Assembly (NCBI RefSeq): GCF_049243985.1
Contig: NC_135384.1
Coordinates: forward strand, 563,001 to 627,000
Direction of reading: 5' to 3'
DNA: 64,000 nt
DNA from: Paroedura picta
Lineage: Eukaryota; Chordata; Lepidosauria; Squamata; Gekkonidae
The position numbers were made by a program, and so were the translations under genes. A model generated the notes under the pieces. It was not told where the DNA came from and searched no databases. It saw only the letters and a list, made by a program, of their open reading frames with translations. Position 1 is the stretch's first letter. The number at the start of each line of letters is the position of its first letter. Shown here piece by piece: positions 58,100-64,000 of the stretch.

Positions 58100-58720
58100 C
58101 CTGCGGGCACGGAGAACTCGTCTGAGCAGGGGAACGGCCACTCACGGGCACCCTTCCGGCCTGCTTCCGGGGAGGGGAGGGGCGGGCCAGGGGCCCTTCG
58201 AAGGCCCTCCGAGGGCCGGGCTGACTGAAGGGCCCCGATTCGGACCCCTCCATGGCCGCCCCCTTCGCCGGTGCACGGCTGAAGGCCCCCTCCCCCCCCC
58301 AGGGCTGGGCCGGCCGGAGAGGCGGCGCGCGAGCACGAGCCCTTTCCCCGGGGCCCCCCGGCCAGAGTTGGCAACGCAGAGCATACCCGGGGGGAGGCGC
58401 CGGCAGCCCACCCGGAAGTCTCGCTCCTCTGTGAGGCTCGCCCGCCCTCTCGCGCAAGGGACGGCGGGAAAGGCGGGCGGAAGGAGGGCCAGCCATCCTA
58501 CGGGCGGGAAAGCGCACTTCCGGTCCCTTCCCGAGGCCGACCCTGCACCGCCCTCCCGGCCATAGAGACAAGCAGGGCTGGAGCGTCCGCCTCTCTAAGC
58601 CGTTTTGTGGCAGGCGGGCCGGAAGTGTCCGTGCGGAGGGCTCACGGGCGAAGGCGGGACTTCCGAGCTGTTCTGGGCACTACATCCTGCGGCTTCCGGG
58701 GTGGGAGCCGCTGCTAGGCG
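58100..58720 (-). promoter_or_regulatory. CpG-island promoter of UFSP1
   Basis: CpG-dense, with 'cggaagt'/'acttccg' ETS-like sites (58411, 58515, 58620, 58660) and 'actacatcctgcggcttccg' near 58,680. A probable first exon lies within 58,150-58,560. Long Pro/Arg open frames here are compositional. Confidence 0.5.
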
Positions 58721-58818
58721 ACGGGCAGCCCCCCCCCCGCGGAACGTTTGCGACCCCTGACCCCTCCGCCCCCCCCCCAAGAACCAGCCGCGAAGCCCCT
58801 CGTCGCCTGCACGGGCCG

Positions 58819-58824
58819 TTTTAT
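58819..58824 (-). terminator. Polyadenylation signal for SLC12A9 (AATAAA on minus)
   Basis: TTTATT on the plus strand reads AATAAA on the minus strand, about 920 bases after the SLC12A9 stop. It is the nearest exact signal in that direction. Confidence 0.55.
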
Positions 58825-59743
58825 TGCGCGCCCCCGTTACAGAAGCAGACCCCTCCCCCACCGGAGCGGCCCAGGAGGCAAAATGGGTTAGAAGGGGGGG
58901 GGGGGTTCTGCACAGGGAAGGGGGCGAGGAAGGCGTTTTGGCTCAGTTGCTCGTGAGGAAGGGTTAGTCGAGTCAAGGCGGCCGGAGCTCCCTGGAGAAT
59001 GCACGGAAAGCACCCATTGCGCACGCACGCCCCCCCCCCCACATGCACACTCCCCCAAGGAAGGGCTCTGAAAGGGCCTGCGGAAAACTCACTGGAGGGG
59101 CAACAGAAGGAAGGAGGCCCCTTCACGCTAGCAACAGGATAAATCCAGGGAAGCCATTCTTGGAATTGCCGTTGAAGGAAAGCTCAGCTTAGAAGCACCC
59201 TGACCCTGTTTTGCAGAAACAGGAACACCCACCCCCACTAGATAAAAACGGGGGGGGGGTTGTGAACTAAGGCAGCAGGAGTTGGGAAGTTGTCCTTTGG
59301 ACCTAAAAAGCAGGGGGGGGAATAGAGCAAATGGGGCCAGCTCTTTGACCCTAGCTGGGGACACCCCCTCCTCCTCCATAGCCCACAGCCACAGCTCCCT
59401 AAGAGCTCTGCAAGATGAATCGTGACCCAAAGGGGGTGCAGCAGCACCCAGCCCAAAACATGACAAGCACCTTGGCATAAGAGGTGTGGAAGGACTAAGA
59501 GTTCTGCTAGACCTGGCGGCCACGAGAAACCTTCTCAACCCTTGGGAAAGACCCACCTCTTTAAAAATAGCCACAGAGGAGGCTGTCCTCCCTCCCACCC
59601 CACCCCCAGATCTCTGGCAAAGCCTTTACCTTGAACACAGTCACAAACTTCATTCACTCAATTCCCCCAAAGGCACCTCTGCTTGCCACTCAAAGGGAAG
59701 GCACCTTTTCTCAGCCTCTGCTCCCCCCCCCCTCCCCCGTCCC

Positions 59744-62700
59744 TCAAAGCTCCGTGCAGGTGACGGGGGTCAGCCCATGGATTAGTAATGTGGGCCCCAG
59801 GCCTGTGGTCAGGAGCTCCAGCTGTTCCAGGTATCGCTGGTACTGAGCAGTATCTGCTGGAGGCCGTGGGAGGTAGAGGAACCGCACAGCTGTCTGCCCC
59901 TCTTGCCTGAGCAACAAGCTGTTGACGGAAGCCAAGAACTCGTCTGTCACGGGGAAGGTGGCCGTGTGCAGGAAGGCCTCCCTCGCCTCTTTTCCAGGCG
60001 GAAAGGGAGGCAGCTGAGCCCCCTCGGGAGGTGGTCCCTCTCCGCCCACCTGCTGGTGGCCGTGGAGGGCCACCACTTGATCCCAGGTGACAATCTTGAT
60101 GGTCGCTTTGATCCTCAGCTTGGTCAGCAGCTCCTTCAGCTTCTCTTCCTTGCTGACCCAGCCCACGTCCCCAGACTCCACACAGAGGAAGATGCGGAGG
60201 CGGGCGGACTTCCAGGAGCTGACCATGGTCAGGATGCAGGCCATCTGGAGGAGGAAGAGGCTGCAGATGTCCACGTAGGCCGGCGTGTCTGGCCGCAAGA
60301 GGTTGAGAGGCCAGACGTCGATGTAGCACCCCTCAAAGCGCTTCTTGGAGGACGAGGAAGGCAAATCCTTCTCCAGAAGGTGGAAGTGGCGGGCCAGGCA
60401 GACGTTCTTGTGCATTTTGACCGCATCCGAGATGATGGCCACGTACTCGGCCGGACTTAACGCCCGGTGGATCTCCCCCTCCCTCACGGGTGGGAAGTGA
60501 GCCTGCAGAGCAGTCAGGTCCACCCCAAACTCATCATTCTCCCGGGCTTGGCTGAAGGCCGGGTCCTGCAGGAAATAATCCTCGGGGACACAGTTGTCAT
60601 AGAAACCGAGGACCAAGGTGTTGGGCTTCATCCCTCCTGCACAGGAAAGGAGGCAAGAGCCATAATGACCAAAGGCTGTTTTGTAGCAAGAAATCAGGGG
60701 GACCCTCTCCAGCTGTCTGGCTGCAGCCCAGAGGGGGCACCACTCTGAAAGCACTGTGGGTGTGACCCCCTCTCCGTTCCTTGGTGGACATCGGGAACAG
60801 CCCCCAAGAGAGGCAGCAACCCTGAAAGATTTCTGCAAGGATTTTGGCCTGCTTGGTCTGGTCACACAGAGCGACATTTTCTCAGCAGGGCCCAAGTTCA
60901 CCTTCAGTTGTGTGCTTTTGATTGACACGCAAGTTCCAGGACCGGTCGCTGCTCTCTGGTGCAGGTGGCCACCTGGCCCCTTCCTGCCTTCCACCCGCCA
61001 CCCCCCCACCCCATGCCCAACATGCAGCAGCTATGCACATCACACCCGGAGTTCCTTCTCCACCCCCCCTCACCTAAGCCAGTGATGCGCAGGAGATGCT
61101 GCGTTCCCTGACGGACCGACGGAGACAGAGTCAGGTCCACAAAGGCTTTCACATTCAGCTTATCCACCAGGCTCAGCCAGAAGTTGTAGTGGGCTTGGAT
61201 GGGGTCCGAGGGCATCGTGTCTGCAGGGGAAGGACAGGGAGGAAACCAACTGGTCAGGAGCACACCCGTGGTACAGGGGGCACGCATGCACACTCCTGCT
61301 GCAAAGGAACTGCCTAGCCACTTAAGACTCTGTGAGGCAGCCCCTAGGGCTCAAAGGACACACACGATCCATACTGTGAGTCTGCTTCTCTTCTCTCGGG
61401 GGGGGGGGTGGGGGGGCTCAGTCCCAGCCAAAGCTGGCCATGGAACTGGCTGTTCTGGTTTCTCTCTCTCTATCTCTCTGACCTGCATTTATCTCGGTAT
61501 TCCTCCAAGGTGCACAGATGGTGAATAGGAAGGACTCCCCTTCTCCTTTCCAGTCTGACACCCCGTGCATTTCCAAAGCGGAAAACAAAATCTCTGGAGC
61601 CAGCCGGGGAGTCTACCCAGCAACACACATCCTCTCCATCTCCTGGCGTAGAAGAGGAGGTGGACAGCAGCCAGGAATCCCAGGGCTGACCAGACGTCAC
61701 GAAGTCTTCCTGGCTAGCTTGGAGGATCGAGCTTGTTCTGTAACTGGCATTTCAGAGGGGCCCTTCCCTCCCCGTGCATTGTGTGCCCTGTTCACTCCAG
61801 TCTGCTCAGCAGGCCCTCCTTACCCAGGTCTCCGATTTCCACGTGGCCCAGCACAAAGAGGCCCCCTTTCTTGAGATGGTTGATGAACTTGATGAGCTGT
61901 GATCCACCCCGAGGATTGGCCACCATGAGCAGGATCTGAGGCCGCCAGAACTTGACGTGATCCTTCCGGATGTCGAGGAGAAGCAAGTACTTCCGGACCT
62001 GTTTTTTATTGGGGGGGCGGGGGGAGAAAGAGGGTGAAAAAGAAGACAACAAGAAGGCCAGCCCAGGAGAGGAGGATACTTGCCCAAGGGGGTAGAAACA
62101 CCTCTTGTTCTGTTTCAGTGCCCTCTCCTGCCTCTCCAGCTCCGAGCTGCCTTCTCTGAGAGGCCTGCACAGCCTTGTCTCAGAACTGTTCTCCTCAGCA
62201 GCAGCCCAGCGCTTTGCTGGAATAGCCCCTGCAAGACTTGGGTTCGAGTCCCTGCTCATGCCCTGAAAGATGTGACCTTGGTGACCTTGGGCTGGTCACG
62301 CACTCTCAGCCTAACCTACCTCCCAGGGTGGTTGTGAGGCTAAAAGATAGTCTGCCAACTTCTCTGGGCCCCCACTGGGGAGAAAGGCAGGGGGGCACGG
62401 AAGAATTACCTGGGCAAACACGTGACCCCTCCATCCCACCCACCCCCAGTCCTTCCCTTCAGCTCCAGACCGCCAGCCCCCCAAGCCCTGGAGGTACCTG
62501 GTGGAAAATGAGGGCCTGGCTGATGTAGCCCCAGGAGGAGGCGGCAGACCGGAGGTGGATGAAGCCCAGGAGCAGCAGCATGAGGCCCAGGCTCCCCGAG
62601 GCCCCCCCCGGGCTGATGAGGAACATCATGACCAGGCAGGACAGGATCCCCAGGAGACACGTGTGCCACGAGAAGACCTGGAAGGTGGGCCTGGCGGGGG

Positions 62701-64000
62701 GAAGGGCCGTCACACACGGGGGCTCTGGACCACCAAGCCCTTCCAAAGATACGGGGCTGCCCCCTGCAACCAGAGGTTCACCTACCGGAAATTTGGAGCA
62801 GACGCCCACTCAAGAGCCAGGCAGGCCAGGTCCACGGCAGCGTAGGCCACAAGGTAGAAGACGGTGACAATGCCAGCTATGGTGTTGAGCTTCCCAGCGA
62901 GGAGCACGAGCTGGGGGATAGAGGGGCAGTTCAGGGCCTGCAGGGGGGGGGCAACCTTCCCGCTGGCCCAGTGATCAAGGGGCTGCTTCGTGCACAGAAG
63001 GCCCAAGGCTGAATCCCCAGCCAGGGTCTCAGGACCAAGACCTCTCCCTGGCAGGAGTGGAGCAGGTGGGAGTGACCCAGCAGAAGGGGGCTCCTGGTAT
63101 GCCCTTTGAGCTGTGGCCATCCCTTCAGGAACAGCCTGAGGGCCAAACTGGTCCATTCCGGGGTAAATGGCCAAGGAGGGGCTGGGGCTCCGGGGCAGGG
63201 CCTTTGCCTGGCCTGCAGAAGGTCCCAGGGCCAACCCCCAGCAGCAGCTCCCACCCCAAAGACCAGGCCGTCTGCCTGAGAAGGCAAAAGTGACTCGGAT
63301 GCACCAAGGGCCTGCCTGGCGTGAGGCACCCTTTCTGTGCCCCCCCCCCACTTTCTAGCAGATGTGCCCCCTGGGGAGGGCAGCGGGCGCAGCGGAGGGT
63401 ACCTGCACCAGAGCCCAGGTGTAGAGAACAGCCACCCAGGGGTTCCCCCCTTTGGAAACTCGCTTTGCTGGAGCCAGGACGATCCCTGAGGGGGGGAGGG
63501 AGAGAGAGAGAGAGATGCGGTGCCTCCACTGGGACTCCAAGCTCGGCTGGGGGGGGGGGAGCAAGTCAGCCTCACCAAACAGGTCATCCTTGGCCAGGGC
63601 ATGGAGGATCCGTGAAGCACCAATGAGGTTACTCATGGAGGCCGAGAGCGAGGCCGCATAGATGCCGATCAGCACAAAGGGTGGCCAGACATTGATGGCG
63701 CGGAAGAAGCCGTAGTCGCCCTTCAGCAGAGCCCTGTGGGGAAGCCAGGGGGGCACTGACGGACTCTTCCTTGGGCCAGCTTTGGTGCGCTCACAGCCTC
63801 TGCCTCCTGGCGCTCTTCAGGGTGTCAAGAGGCTGCCACCTCCGGCCTGGGGAACCCTGCCCCTCCCCCGCCCTGCCCCCACTCACCGCTCACAGGTGAA
63901 GCCGGTCATGAAGAAGAGGAGGAAGTAGATTGAGAAGGTGTAGAGCAGGGCGATGATGGTCCCCCTGGGGATGGAGCGGCTGGCGTTCTTGAGCTCCCCT
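59744..64000 (-). CDS. SLC12A9: SLC12A9 (CCC6/CIP1), cation-chloride cotransporter family member, 5' end outside
   Basis: An orphan multi-pass member of the SLC12 family. Minus-strand exons in transcript order: 64000-63887 (partial), 63733-63576, 63485-63403, 62910-62786, 62690-62498, 61998-61824, 61220-61074, 60636-59744. All junction phases agree, giving about 628 residues of a protein that is 914 in human. Family text: [126 protein letters not shown], and the end [11 protein letters not shown]...[10 protein letters not shown]-stop. The membrane part continues outside the window; the long cytosolic C-terminal domain is complete. The final exon is large, as in mammals. Confidence 0.96.
62225..62345 (+). 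mobile_element. tRNA/MIR-like SINE fragment
   Basis: Contains 'cttgggttcgagtccctgc' (B-box-like), 'gaccttgggctggtcac', 'cagcctaacctacctcccag' and 'ggtggttgtgaggct'. It lies in the SLC12A9 intron between exons 62690-62498 and 61998-61824. Confidence 0.65.

Overview
The window looks like gene-dense, GC-rich vertebrate DNA, most likely from a squamate reptile and probably a microchromosome-type region. The evidence is compact GT-AG multi-exon genes, CpG-island promoters, many poly-G/poly-C runs, and a mix of CR1-type LINEs, an RTE/BovB LINE, tRNA-headed SINEs and palindromic hAT elements. The content resembles the mammalian NYAP1-TSC22D4-SRRT-UFSP1-SLC12A9 neighbourhood (human 7q22), but it is rearranged and carries extra genes. 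The species is not determined.

Layout. 1-10,000: NYAP1 on the minus strand, with the 3' end outside the window and a 7.7 kb first coding intron filled with an old CR1/L3-like LINE, a SINE and a BovB-like LINE. 10,000-12,900: a large CpG island shared head-to-head with TSC22D4 (plus, 12,164-18,930), which also has a candidate internal promoter and short-isoform first exon. 20,512-21,753: a small two-exon membrane-protein gene, placed where C7orf61/SPACDR lies in mammals. 21,900-22,350: a CpG island, probably the promoter of the next gene. 27,948-39,894: a complete 31-exon P5B ATPase that resembles ATP13A3 rather than ATP13A2. 40,553-41,218: a three-exon SERP/RAMP4 paralogue. 42,540-56,796: SRRT (ARS2), 19 coding exons. 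57,399-58,070: UFSP1 (minus), complete with its catalytic cysteine box. 59,744-64,000: SLC12A9 (minus), the C-terminal two thirds, running off the right edge.

The genes do not form an operon or a single pathway. NYAP1 is a neuronal PI3K adaptor, TSC22D4 a leucine-zipper regulator, the ATPase probably an endo-lysosomal polyamine transporter, the SERP protein a translocon-associated factor, SRRT a nuclear cap/RNA factor, UFSP1 a UFM1 protease and SLC12A9 an orphan cation-chloride-cotransporter relative.

The most noteworthy points are the extra P5B ATPase next to an extra SERP gene, a NYAP2-like N-terminus in NYAP1, apparent one-base length changes in the TSC22D4 zipper exon, a possible TSC22D4 internal promoter, non-canonical GC-AG introns, and the different order of SLC12A9 relative to SRRT/UFSP1. 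I saw no prokaryotic-type system, CRISPR array, rRNA or functional tRNA, and I recognised no LTR retrovirus.
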